64,000 bases of DNA from an uncultured Clostridia bacterium (GTDB taxonomy: Bacteria; Bacillota; Clostridia; Christensenellales; UBA1242): NCBI GenBank assembly GCA_944349905.1, contig CALVNR010000005.1:1-64000 (forward strand). The letters run 5' to 3'. Below the pieces are notes generated by a model. It saw only the letters and a program-made list of their open reading frames with translations. It had not been told where the DNA came from and searched no databases. The stretch's first letter is position 1. Each line of letters starts with the position of its first letter. Positions 53,797 through 63,728 of the stretch are shown here, in pieces. The position numbers were made by a program, and so were the translations under genes.

Positions 53797-56700
53797 TTAC
53801 AATTTTTCAAGAGTTACACTATAAATTTTGTCTGTTTCACTGCCTGTTACAATGATTTTTAAATTGTATTGAGCATTATAAGTAAACACTTGATTGTTTT
53901 CTAATGTGGAAATTTTTGTAATTGTAAGTCCTGTAATAAAGCTTGAACCATTTGAATAGCCATAAACAGCACTATTGCTTAACTTGTCTACACTTCCATT
54001 TGAAGAAGATGTTATGATTCCGCTATCTGAAGATTCAAAAATGTTGCCTATTTTGCCAAACTGTTGCCAGAAAATTATACCACTAGAATTATTGGTAGAA
54101 GTCAAAGATGTAGTTATCTTTCCATTGTTGAAAACATAATCTATCTGGCTATTTACATTTCTTACGACAATGCCTGCAATTGAAACATCATAAGAATAAT
54201 TCCCTAATATATTTATGATTCCGTTGTTGCCACTTGCATATATATATGAATTATTATTTTCATAAACAAGTCCACCAACATAGACCATAGTAAGGTCTTT
54301 TGAAACCGTTATTTGAATATCTCCATTGTTTACACAACCTATCAATCTTCCTTTGCTTTCATTTATGATAGCAACAGAACCATAAATTAATGTAACTGAT
54401 TTTTGTGGAAGTTCTGCAATAATATCAGCATTGATTTGACAATCTTGAATTATACCTGAATTTAATGTTACCAAACCTGACAATGCAATTGATGACAAAT
54501 TGTCAAAAGTGCCAAGACTTACACTATTTACATTGATGTTTTGTATAGTACCAAAATTTTGATATGCCAAACCACTAACAAAAGTTGTTTCCAAATTTTG
54601 TATATTGCTATCATTAAATGATAGATGAATATTTATATTTTTTATTAAAGCATTCTGCTCAATTGACCCAAACAAACTAAGTGCTTTGTTCATGTTCAAT
54701 TTTGCAGTAGTTTTGCCTAGTGTTAAATCTTTATCTACAATTATGCTGTTTTCTTGTTCTATTTCTGAACTAGATGGAGAAATAGACAATTCAATTGTGT
54801 TGCCATTTCCATCTAATTCTCCATAAAACTTATTAATTACAAATTGGTTAAACACATTGCTTTCAAGATTAATTGTATTTGCCAACTTAAAGTAAACTTT
54901 GTTTGATGCACTATCTCTGATTGCAATATTTTTAAATTCTTGCGAATTTGTGATAATGTATGGATCTGATTGCGTTCCACTACCACTGTCAAAAAGTTTA
55001 TATTCTATTGATTCAATTTGCCCTGCAAATGTAAACATACAAATAGAATTGTTTAAATTTTCATCTATCGTAAATCCTTTTTCTCTTGCATAAAGGTTTG
55101 CTTGCAAAATTTTCCCCATTTTGTTTGGTTGATAAAAATAAGTTCTTTTCCCTTCGCTACTTACAAATTCTTCAACATAATTTTCTTCAATTGAGCCATC
55201 TTCGTATTTTAGTGAAACAAAATATTGATAATCCTTTTCTTGTTCATTAACAGACCATTGAAGTTTGTATTGCTGTTGATTATACGCAAACGAATTTTCT
55301 TCTATTAAGTTGTCGCCGTCAAAAAAGCTTACTATAAATTCTTCGCTTGTTAAATATTTTCCCGAGCTTGAAACTGGTTTGACTACAAACTTAAATGTAT
55401 TGTTTAAATAATCACTATCCAAATTTGTAATAATTTGATTTTCACTGGTCAAAGTCGTTTTGTATTCTTCTTTCCAGCTTTCTTCTTCTTTTGTCATTTT
55501 ATAAATATCAATTTGATATACATTGTTTTGGAAATTGAAAATATTGCTTTCAAAATAATTTTCAAAAGATAAAATATTTTTATAAACACCATCTGTATTT
55601 TCAATCATCAAATTAAAATCTTGTTCTTGAAGTTGCTTTAATTTAAACAAACTAGTTGTTGTAATTTTATCAGATTTGATTGTTGTGTCGCTGTAAGAAT
55701 AGATTTCAAGGCTAAATGCCTTACCGTTTGCATATTCATTGTTTACTATTGAAATGAAATAAACTTTTGTAGATGTGTTGCCTTCTTCTTTTATTATTCC
55801 GTTATTATCTACTATATAATCTATTCCTTCAACTAAGTCTATCCTATTTGAGTTTGAGTCTATCAATTTTATGTCAAAACTAAAATTATCATCATCTTTT
55901 CTTAAAATAGCAATTTTTCCATCATAAACTTGATTTTGATTATAAAATTCTGGTGCTTGCTGTTTTGTTAGGCCAACCCTAGAAGTAGGACTTGAATATA
56001 AGGCAAACTTATCGTCTACAAATTGAATAGCATTTGAAATATCTATAAAGCCACCTTCAAGCAGTTCTGCCCCACTATCGGCACTCTTTCCTACATAGGC
56101 ATAAATATTGAAATTAAATCCAAAATCATTTCCTTGTGAGAAATGAGTTTTCACATTTGCTGTATCAAAATAATTATTCTTTGTCCAGAATGTTTCAATT
56201 GTCTTGATGTTGTCAATGTTGCCATCATCATAACACTCAACTTCTACTTTATAAACTATTTCAGCATTTTCAATTTCAGTTACTTCAACTTCTTGCCATG
56301 TAATATTTCCTTTATTTAATTTTAAATCTGTTATATTTGGCAATTTTCTTAATGAAATCTGTTCCTTGTTTGAAGAAATTATCAACTGTTCTCCAAAATT
56401 AAGTATCTTTTCAAAATATGGTAAATTGCTTCCACTATTATCATAATCATCAATATTTATACTGTCTATTGTTTTAGATACAAAATAAACATCTGTTATT
56501 TCAGGCAATTGTTCTAGCGTTTCATGATTATAAGCAAGTTGACCTAAATTGCCAGTTTCGTCGTTAAAATAATCGTTTTCAGATTTTGTGTAACCGTCCA
56601 ATGAAGAAACCATAAATTTGAAAGGTCCATAATTGCTATCTTCTGCTTGTGCAGTAACTAACAACTGATTATTTTCAGTACTTAAAATAGGTGTATTAAG

Positions 56701-59700
56701 CTTGTATAAATTTAAAATTCCATAAGACACACTAGGCAATTTCATTGTTTTTGTCGCTTGATTGAGTTGCCCCATAACATTGAAAATTACATACTCGTAT
56801 TCGCCGTAATCTTTCAAGATATCATTTAAAATTACTTTACCATAGTCATCGGTTTCAACTATTTTAATTTCTTCTGAAACAGATGTCCCAACTGCATATT
56901 TTCGTTTGTATTTTACTAAAATATCACTTCCTACTTCATTGCTTGAAGTTGTTATTGTTACAAATCCATCTACAACAGATATGTTTTTACTTTCCAAATT
57001 TAAGAAAACTAAATTTAATTTTGAATTTTTTCCAAAACATGAATTTGCTCCACCATTTGCGTAAACATACACATTATATTCGTATGCTTTGTCTATCAGG
57101 TAAACTCCGTCAAGAATATAATCTCCAAGTGCAGTAAAGTTTATAGTGAAAGAATTTTCGTTGCCTTCTATAACTCCGTTCAACATTTGTCCATTATATT
57201 CAATAGTCCAATTTGAAACATTGCTTATATCAAACTTATACAAACTGCTTTCGCCGTTTTCTGTTTTTGCTCTAAAATTCATTGTATAACTTGTTGCTTT
57301 GACCATAGAAGCGAAATCGTCCACTGTATTGACACAATTGTAAGTCGCTTGATAAAGTTCTTCGCCTGTTTCAGAATCATAAGAATTTCCAATAGTCATT
57401 GTTGGAGCGCTTGCAACATAAATAAGCAAGGATTTAGAAGGGTCTGAATCCACAAAACTGCTTTCTGGATTTGAAGTTGTTTGAATAGTGCTTACATTGT
57501 AATATCCACTTGGAATTTGTTGTCCAAAATCATCAAACAAAATTTCACCATCAGTTATTCCGAATGAAGATTTTTCAATTAATTTTGCAAATGATTTTAG
57601 AGCTTCAAAATTCATAGTGTTGTCTGTTCCGTCATTTTCTTCAATATAATTTTGAAGTTGTGTAATAAAATCTATGCTGTTTACAGAGAATTTTGGCAAT
57701 AAATTCATTGCATTTACCGTAGAATAATAAACTTTGCCATTTTCGTTTGAACCATTTGAATCAGTTGCAACAAACTTTAACTTTATAGTTTGCTGGTTGA
57801 CTGTTCCACTTTGGAAATCATAAATATCTTTAAAACCGTCTGCTCCAATAGAAGCAAGATTATTTGCTAAATTTTCTCCTGTTACTGATGTGTCAAATAC
57901 ACTTACAAAATCAATAGTTTTGTCTAATTGTCCATTATTACTTAAATCAAACACAATTTTTCCACTATCAAGCGATAGCGATTTTGATACTCCATATTTG
58001 TAGAATGACAAAGCATTTTCTAATGTAGATGATGCAAGAATATCTTTATTATCAGAAACAGCTTGAATTGTAATGAAATTATCACCACTTGAAAGTTTTA
58101 AAGTAGTTAAATCAAGTTTATTACTTGAAGATGTAATATATTGTTTTTGAATTTCATTGTCCTTTGCCCAAATGGTAATATAGTATACACTTGGGAAGAA
58201 ATTATTTGGCAACCACTCTTCTTCTGGCTTTTGCCAAGTCCAGTATAACACGTTTTGATATATTCTAACATTTAATGTGGACATTGCATCTTCTATAACA
58301 TTATTTAATTTTACAATTTCAAAAACTTTGGTATCAAACAAAGTATAAACATCAGCTTCTTTCGCAACTCTTGCAACTTCCAAAGAATATACACCATGTC
58401 CTAATTCATTAAACAAGTCATTAATAGAGAAGGCAAAACATTTGTAAACTTTTGCTTGTTGCTCTTCTTCGCTATAAGAAGGCTGCGACAAAAGGAATTT
58501 GTTTGTATTTCCATCCCAATATCCAATTATTGAATTATCATCACTTAATTTAATATTTTTATTCGCAACTATTTCGTTTAAATGGTTTTTGATAACAAAC
58601 CTGAATCCAACTGTTGTCAATCCATCATTTTCTGTATCCAAAGTTTTAAATATAACAAAATCTTTATTTAATGCTTCTCTTTGTCTTAAAACACTGTCAA
58701 TCTTTTCAACAGCAAAACCAAATTTAAAGTCAACAAAATCAGAATTGATATAACCTCTTTCTCTATTTGCAATGCTTAATGTATAATTTCCTGCTTGTTT
58801 AAAATTGAAAATATTTGCAAGTTGGTCAAGAGAATATTCATACTTAAACGCATTTCCTTCTACCATTGTAGGATAAAATTGAATTTCTTCTCCGCCGTCT
58901 TTCTTTATTATAAATTCAATATTATTTTCTTCGCCAACAAAACTTGCACTAGCAAGATTAAAATACATTTGACCATCATTAAAAATTTCAATGCTTTCTA
59001 CTTTTGCCAATTTTGAATTAAAAATTGCATATGTAGAAAGATTTGATAAAACATTTAAATTTGAATCAACAACTAAAAGTTCAATTGTAATGTTTCCACT
59101 TTTTGAAGATAACAATTCTTGTAAATCTATTTCTGTTTGTAATGGTGAGTATTGCTGATAAATTACTTCAGAACCAATTGTCAATTTCAAAAGCAAACTA
59201 TTTGTTGCAATTTCGCCATAGGTTACAGTTAATAAACCATGATTATCAACAACTGCATTTTCAATATTGCTATTGCGTGTAATTGAATATTCTTTTACAT
59301 CTGAACTTATAAGATTTTGTTTATTAACTTTTAAATAAATTTTGTTTTCACCTTCCAACTCAAACAAGCTGTTGTTTATAAATATAGTATAATAATTGTC
59401 TTCAAGAGTTAAATTACAACCAATATAAGCTCCCGTAAGAGTTAAACCTTCAAATGAATAATCTGAATCGTTAATAACAATATCAAAAGAAATGTCGCCA
59501 TCCCAAATATTTTCAAATTTTAAAGCAATTTGACTATCTTTGTATTGAGTCAATTTGTCAGATGAACCTGAAAGAACAATTGAAACTTGTGCTTGATTGA
59601 CGCTTGCCATTTTATTAACTTGCAAATTAGTTTGCTCAATTTCACCATAATAAATAGTTTGAGAAATCAATGAACTAAAATCGGCAAGTTGAGAATAAAT

Positions 59701-62700
59701 TGAAATATTTATTTTATTGTCAGAATTAAAACTTGTATTTACTAAACTTTCCAGCTCTGAAAGCAAAATTTCTGTTTTTGTGTAATTGTTAATTGCAAAC
59801 ATAGTATCGTTTGCTTGAATGGAAATTTTATAAGAAACAATACCTAATTCTTCTTGCCATTGTTGATATGGGCTCGTCCAAGATATTTTGTCATTTGCTA
59901 TTTTCGCATCAAGTGATTTGTTTTTTATGTTTGTTAAATTAATTTCAAATTTATCTGAATTTAAATAGTATATTTGCTCAGTAGTGTTGTTTTTTGCTAC
60001 AAACTGAATACTTAATTTATAACTTTCTTCCAAATAGTTTGACAAGTCAATATAAATTTTGCTTTGTCCTGTCATGTAATTAATTTCTTCATCGTTTACT
60101 AGCACTTTTTCAATTCGTCCAATTTGTGCATTGTCGCTTAAATTTAACACAGCAACCCAAGAAGAATTTTCGTTTTTAGAAATAACTACATTATCAACAG
60201 TCTTGATTTTTCCAATAGTAATTATGTTTGAATTAGTAGAATTCAAGTATTTTGGATTTTTTGCAACAACTTTGAACTCTGCATTTTCTACTGTCAGATT
60301 TGTGTCTTCTATTATACTTGAAAGATTTATGCTTGTTCCAGAATAATTTTCCTTTACAACAACATTGTTTTTATAAATATCGTAAACGGTATTTTCTCCT
60401 ACCGAATTCCAACTTAAAATATCTTGTGTGCCATTTGCATCAAAAGAAAGTATTGGCGCTGACATTTCCTCTACAAATATTTGTGTTGCCCCACCTGTTG
60501 TGGTTGCTGGTAAAGATTGCAAAATCAAATTATTCTCGCTTAAAAATTTAGGTTCTGTGTATGCCCAAACTTTAACACCCAATTTGCTTGCTTGTCTAAA
60601 TTCATTATAAAATTCGGCATTTGTAATAAATTCATTAATCTTTTCTTGCAAATCAAATTCCTGTTCTAATGAATTTGTAAAGAAATTAATAGTTCTATTA
60701 CCACTTTCTACAAACAATTCTATTTCCACAAAATAGTTTTCAATGTTTTGCAATTCCAAGTTACTGTATGAAATAGTTCCGTTTTGATAATTAAATCCAG
60801 TTGGAGAAGCCAACCTTTGAACTGTAAACTCCTTAGGACTACTATCCAAATAATAATTGTTTCCTTCTTTGTCTTTTGCAATTGCAACCACTTTCATTTG
60901 AAAATATTCTGGACGATTGATTATGTTATAACTACCTTGATTGTCTGTATTAACCTTTTCCCCATTAATATAAATCTCATAATGGTCTACACAATCTTCT
61001 TGGTTTTGTGGAATAATATTTTCTTCAATCTTTTTGCCCTTCTCACCTTCTACTCCAAACAATGTATTAGAATATACTTCATCAACATTTATAGTTGGTT
61101 TTGCAATTCTTGTAATGTTAATTGTTGCAGGCTCAGAATCAGGGTGTAAGTTGTTGTCAAAATAACTACCCGCCTTTGCAACTACTTCTAACACATAAGT
61201 TTTTTCTTGGTCAAAAGTTTCAAACTCGCTACTGCCAGATTTAATTAATGTTCTTGTAAATTCTCCTGTATAACCTTCTGCATTTTTATCTACCTTAAAG
61301 CCATCAACTTCAACACCGTCTATTATTATTGAAATATAACCTGCATATTCAACATCTTTAATTTTAATTTTGTATACAACATTATTTTGTTCATTTATTT
61401 CTAACAATTCAATTTCTGGCGTGCTTATTTGCTCTTCAACAAAAAATTGATCTACCAAAATTTCTTGTTCATCTACGAAATTACTATCTAAGTATAAATT
61501 CTCGTTTGTAGATAATGAAACAATTTCTATTTTATAATAACCAAAAGGCAACTTTTCATTTAACATCAGATTGCTTGTTGTTGCAGATGTAAATTCTTTT
61601 TCGTTTAAATAGTTTTCGTCAGTTTTATAAATGGTGTATTTATATTCTACTTCTCCTTCTACTGCTTGCCAACGATATTGTCCATTTTCGCTTTCTGTAC
61701 TTTGAACAGCGTCTAAGATTGTAAGAGTTTTATAGCCAAATGAATTAATACTATCGCCATTATTTCTAAAACACTCTATTTTTATTTGATTTTGTTTATT
61801 TTCTCTTGATAAATAATTTTTTAAATTTTTAAAACTTAATGTTGTGTAATTTTCTCCTATTTGAATTGAAACATCAGAAACAAGATTATCGTTTATATAT
61901 ACATTAAATGAATTAGCAAATTCTACATTTTTAAAAATTAATTGAGAGTCTGTGTTTTGTTCATCAGCAAATTGATGCGTAATATCACTTATTTGTGAAA
62001 GTTTATAAATATTGTAAACAAAAGGTTTTGAAGTTAAAACATTATTTGATGAATTGTCATCTATTGTGTATGATTTTACTCCACTTGAAGAACTACTATC
62101 GCTTACTGGCAAAGCATAAACTTCAATAGTATTTTCACCTTCAATAAAAATCTCAGGCAATGTAAATGTATATCCATCTTTTATATTGTGAACAATTTCA
62201 TAGCTTCCAACTTTTACTAGATAAGATTCCACATATTCATCATAATCTTCTTCAAATTTTATTTCTACGATTTGTCCTTCAACAGTTATTGTTGGATTAG
62301 GCATAGACAATTTGGCAAATTTAATAGATTGACTGGCATTGCTGTTTAAATAATATTGCCCATCTTTCTCTCCGCCTAAAACTTGAACTGATATGTTGTA
62401 AATTCCATTTTCAAGTTCATTTAAAAATTCTTCTTGATTTGCTTGAATTATTTTTTGTCCACTTACACCATTATTGTCAGAATAATGAACAATATATCCA
62501 TTAGCTTGCTGGCTATCGTTTATATATAAATAGCCATCTACTCCATCAAACATAAAATCTGCGCTTGCTATATCATGTTTTACTAAAATATATGGAGTAG
62601 AAAGTTCTATTTTTTCATTATTAACATCATACGCAATTATATTAAGATTTATTTGCCCACTTGCAAATCTTCCAAAATCATATGTAAAAGAAGAAGTTTT

Positions 62701-63435
62701 CAATTTATCTTTGTTTATTTTATACCCATCAATAAAAATATCGTAGACTGCATCTTCAATTTCGTCCCAGGAAATAGTAGTTTCCAAACCTTGGTATTCT
62801 TCTGGAACATCAACATACAATCTAGAAATTGTGCTCATGTAATCATATACAACGGTAACACTTTGGGTTGCTTGGGATTGAGTTATGTAATTTGTTTCAT
62901 CATCAAGAGCAATAATTTGAACTTTGTATCTGCCATACCCAAAACCATACTCAGCAAAATCAAGTTTGTTTTCATCTACAATAAATTGTCTATTGTCGTC
63001 TATTTTTACTATATACTCTTTGGCGTTTACAACTTTACCATCAACAATAGCAGAACTTTCTTGCCATTGTAAAACACCTTGCTTTGAAATCTTTATTATG
63101 TTAGGAGTTGAAAAAACATAATTTACAATTACTTGTGTTTGTGCAAGTGTTGTGTCATTGTAATTTGCAAAAACAAAAGTTGTTCCGCTTTCTTTTGCAA
63201 TGTAGTTGTCCCCTTCTTTATGTAAAATGTTTGGATTTGAAAATGATATTTCTATATCTTGAAAGTCTACTCCTGTCAAACTAAGTTTTGATTTTATGTT
63301 GATTTGCTCTCCAATATCTAAAACTATTTTTTCTTGTGAAAATTTTCCATAGATAGAAGCTGGCTCACTACATGATGATAAAGTAAGCACAGAACAAAAT
63401 GCAAACATAATAAAGAGTAAAACTTTTTTTAACAT
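53797..63435 (-). CDS. Giant surface lipoprotein (3,212 aa) with Ig/FN3-like repeats
   Basis: A lipoprotein signal peptide ends in LSSC (lipid-modified Cys22). Residues about 29-107 look like a bacterial Ig-like (BIG2) domain. Most of the rest consists of tandem ~100-residue beta-sandwich units resembling FN3 domains: a W-x-...-Y-x-I/V opening, a G-x-Y-x-I/V middle, then a Y-L-D/N-S turn (for example NNYYLDSSPKEF) before the next domain. From about residue 2815 the C-terminal part begins GSGTQSDPYIITNSQEFKNI and continues with GLUG-type beta-helix turns (NFGTIQNINV, NSGIIQDCQI, NNGDI). There is no wall-anchor motif; attachment is by lipid. GAGG lies before the ATG. Ligand or function is not evident. 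Confidence 0.88.
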   Translation of the reverse strand: MLKKVLLFIMFAFCSVLTLSSCSEPASIYGKFSQEKIVLDIGEQINIKSKLSLTGVDFQDIEISFSNPNILHKEGDNYIAKESGTTFVFANYNDTTLAQTQVIVNYVFSTPNIIKISKQGVLQWQESSAIVDGKVVNAKEYIVKIDDNRQFIVDENKLDFAEYGFGYGRYKVQIIALDDETNYITQSQATQSVTVVYDYMSTISRLYVDVPEEYQGLETTISWDEIEDAVYDIFIDGYKINKDKLKTSSFTYDFGRFASGQINLNIIAYDVNNEKIELSTPYILVKHDIASADFMFDGVDGYLYINDSQQANGYIVHYSDNNGVSGQKIIQANQEEFLNELENGIYNISVQVLGGEKDGQYYLNSNASQSIKFAKLSMPNPTITVEGQIVEIKFEEDYDEYVESYLVKVGSYEIVHNIKDGYTFTLPEIFIEGENTIEVYALPVSDSSSSSGVKSYTIDDNSSNNVLTSKPFVYNIYKLSQISDITHQFADEQNTDSQLIFKNVEFANSFNVYINDNLVSDVSIQIGENYTTLSFKNLKNYLSRENKQNQIKIECFRNNGDSINSFGYKTLTILDAVQSTESENGQYRWQAVEGEVEYKYTIYKTDENYLNEKEFTSATTSNLMLNEKLPFGYYKIEIVSLSTNENLYLDSNFVDEQEILVDQFFVEEQISTPEIELLEINEQNNVVYKIKIKDVEYAGYISIIIDGVEVDGFKVDKNAEGYTGEFTRTLIKSGSSEFETFDQEKTYVLEVVAKAGSYFDNNLHPDSEPATINITRIAKPTINVDEVYSNTLFGVEGEKGKKIEENIIPQNQEDCVDHYEIYINGEKVNTDNQGSYNIINRPEYFQMKVVAIAKDKEGNNYYLDSSPKEFTVQRLASPTGFNYQNGTISYSNLELQNIENYFVEIELFVESGNRTINFFTNSLEQEFDLQEKINEFITNAEFYNEFRQASKLGVKVWAYTEPKFLSENNLILQSLPATTTGGATQIFVEEMSAPILSFDANGTQDILSWNSVGENTVYDIYKNNVVVKENYSGTSINLSSIIEDTNLTVENAEFKVVAKNPKYLNSTNSNIITIGKIKTVDNVVISKNENSSWVAVLNLSDNAQIGRIEKVLVNDEEINYMTGQSKIYIDLSNYLEESYKLSIQFVAKNNTTEQIYYLNSDKFEINLTNIKNKSLDAKIANDKISWTSPYQQWQEELGIVSYKISIQANDTMFAINNYTKTEILLSELESLVNTSFNSDNKINISIYSQLADFSSLISQTIYYGEIEQTNLQVNKMASVNQAQVSIVLSGSSDKLTQYKDSQIALKFENIWDGDISFDIVINDSDYSFEGLTLTGAYIGCNLTLEDNYYTIFINNSLFELEGENKIYLKVNKQNLISSDVKEYSITRNSNIENAVVDNHGLLTVTYGEIATNSLLLKLTIGSEVIYQQYSPLQTEIDLQELLSSKSGNITIELLVVDSNLNVLSNLSTYAIFNSKLAKVESIEIFNDGQMYFNLASASFVGEENNIEFIIKKDGGEEIQFYPTMVEGNAFKYEYSLDQLANIFNFKQAGNYTLSIANRERGYINSDFVDFKFGFAVEKIDSVLRQREALNKDFVIFKTLDTENDGLTTVGFRFVIKNHLNEIVANKNIKLSDDNSIIGYWDGNTNKFLLSQPSYSEEEQQAKVYKCFAFSINDLFNELGHGVYSLEVARVAKEADVYTLFDTKVFEIVKLNNVIEDAMSTLNVRIYQNVLYWTWQKPEEEWLPNNFFPSVYYITIWAKDNEIQKQYITSSSNKLDLTTLKLSSGDNFITIQAVSDNKDILASSTLENALSFYKYGVSKSLSLDSGKIVFDLSNNGQLDKTIDFVSVFDTSVTGENLANNLASIGADGFKDIYDFQSGTVNQQTIKLKFVATDSNGSNENGKVYYSTVNAMNLLPKFSVNSIDFITQLQNYIEENDGTDNTMNFEALKSFAKLIEKSSFGITDGEILFDDFGQQIPSGYYNVSTIQTTSNPESSFVDSDPSKSLLIYVASAPTMTIGNSYDSETGEELYQATYNCVNTVDDFASMVKATSYTMNFRAKTENGESSLYKFDISNVSNWTIEYNGQMLNGVIEGNENSFTINFTALGDYILDGVYLIDKAYEYNVYVYANGGANSCFGKNSKLNLVFLNLESKNISVVDGFVTITTSSNEVGSDILVKYKRKYAVGTSVSEEIKIVETDDYGKVILNDILKDYGEYEYVIFNVMGQLNQATKTMKLPSVSYGILNLYKLNTPILSTENNQLLVTAQAEDSNYGPFKFMVSSLDGYTKSENDYFNDETGNLGQLAYNHETLEQLPEITDVYFVSKTIDSINIDDYDNSGSNLPYFEKILNFGEQLIISSNKEQISLRKLPNITDLKLNKGNITWQEVEVTEIENAEIVYKVEVECYDDGNIDNIKTIETFWTKNNYFDTANVKTHFSQGNDFGFNFNIYAYVGKSADSGAELLEGGFIDISNAIQFVDDKFALYSSPTSRVGLTKQQAPEFYNQNQVYDGKIAILRKDDDNFSFDIKLIDSNSNRIDLVEGIDYIVDNNGIIKEEGNTSTKVYFISIVNNEYANGKAFSLEIYSYSDTTIKSDKITTTSLFKLKQLQEQDFNLMIENTDGVYKNILSFENYFESNIFNFQNNVYQIDIYKMTKEEESWKEEYKTTLTSENQIITNLDSDYLNNTFKFVVKPVSSSGKYLTSEEFIVSFFDGDNLIEENSFAYNQQQYKLQWSVNEQEKDYQYFVSLKYEDGSIEENYVEEFVSSEGKRTYFYQPNKMGKILQANLYAREKGFTIDENLNNSICMFTFAGQIESIEYKLFDSGSGTQSDPYIITNSQEFKNIAIRDSASNKVYFKLANTINLESNVFNQFVINKFYGELDGNGNTIELSISPSSSEIEQENSIIVDKDLTLGKTTAKLNMNKALSLFGSIEQNALIKNINIHLSFNDSNIQNLETTFVSGLAYQNFGTIQNINVNSVSLGTFDNLSSIALSGLVTLNSGIIQDCQINADIIAELPQKSVTLIYGSVAIINESKGRLIGCVNNGDIQITVSKDLTMVYVGGLVYENNNSYIYASGNNGIINILGNYSYDVSIAGIVVRNVNSQIDYVFNNGKITTSLTSTNNSSGIIFWQQFGKIGNIFESSDSGIITSSSNGSVDKLSNSAVYGYSNGSSFITGLTITKISTLENNQVFTYNAQYNLKIIVTGSETDKIYSVTLEKL

Positions 63436-63477
63436 AACCCCTCAAAATTAAATAATTATATTATTTAATATTTACAT

Positions 63478-63506
63478 ATTATCACTTTTTACAACTAAAA
63501 AGCAAA
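63478..63506 (-). promoter_or_regulatory. Possible promoter of the giant lipoprotein operon
   Basis: On the minus strand TTTGCT (63501-63506), 17 bp, GATAAT (63478-63483). Weak -35; supported by the A-tract array directly upstream. Confidence 0.4.
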
Positions 63507-63559
63507 TGATTATTAAATTTTTAAAAATGTATTTTAAAGCAATATCTTTTTGAGTTATG

Positions 63560-63655
63560 AAAAATACTAAAAAATATTTAAAAAATATTTAAAAAATACT
63601 AAAAAATATTAAAATTAATTAAAAATTAATTAAAAATTAATTGAAAATATTGAAA
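63560..63655. repeat. Phased A-tract array (predicted curved DNA)
   Basis: Ten runs of 3-6 A begin near 63560, 63569, 63580, 63591, 63601, 63611, 63621, 63632, 63644 and 63653, a mean spacing of about 10.3 bp, close to one helical turn. Part of it is an 11-bp tandem repeat (ATTAATTAAAA, 63614-63646). Phased A-tracts bend DNA. It lies between the rluA-like stop and the giant-lipoprotein promoter. Confidence 0.8.
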
Positions 63656-63728
63656 TATTTTATCAAGATATTTATTAAAATATTGAAATTATTTATTTCC
63701 CTTTAAATATGGGAAGCATAGCAATTAA

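Noticed and set aside
63560..63655. Repeat array as a possible CRISPR
   Set aside because: Units are 10-11 bp, AT-only and contiguous, with no spacers; phased A-tracts explain it better. No cas gene is present.
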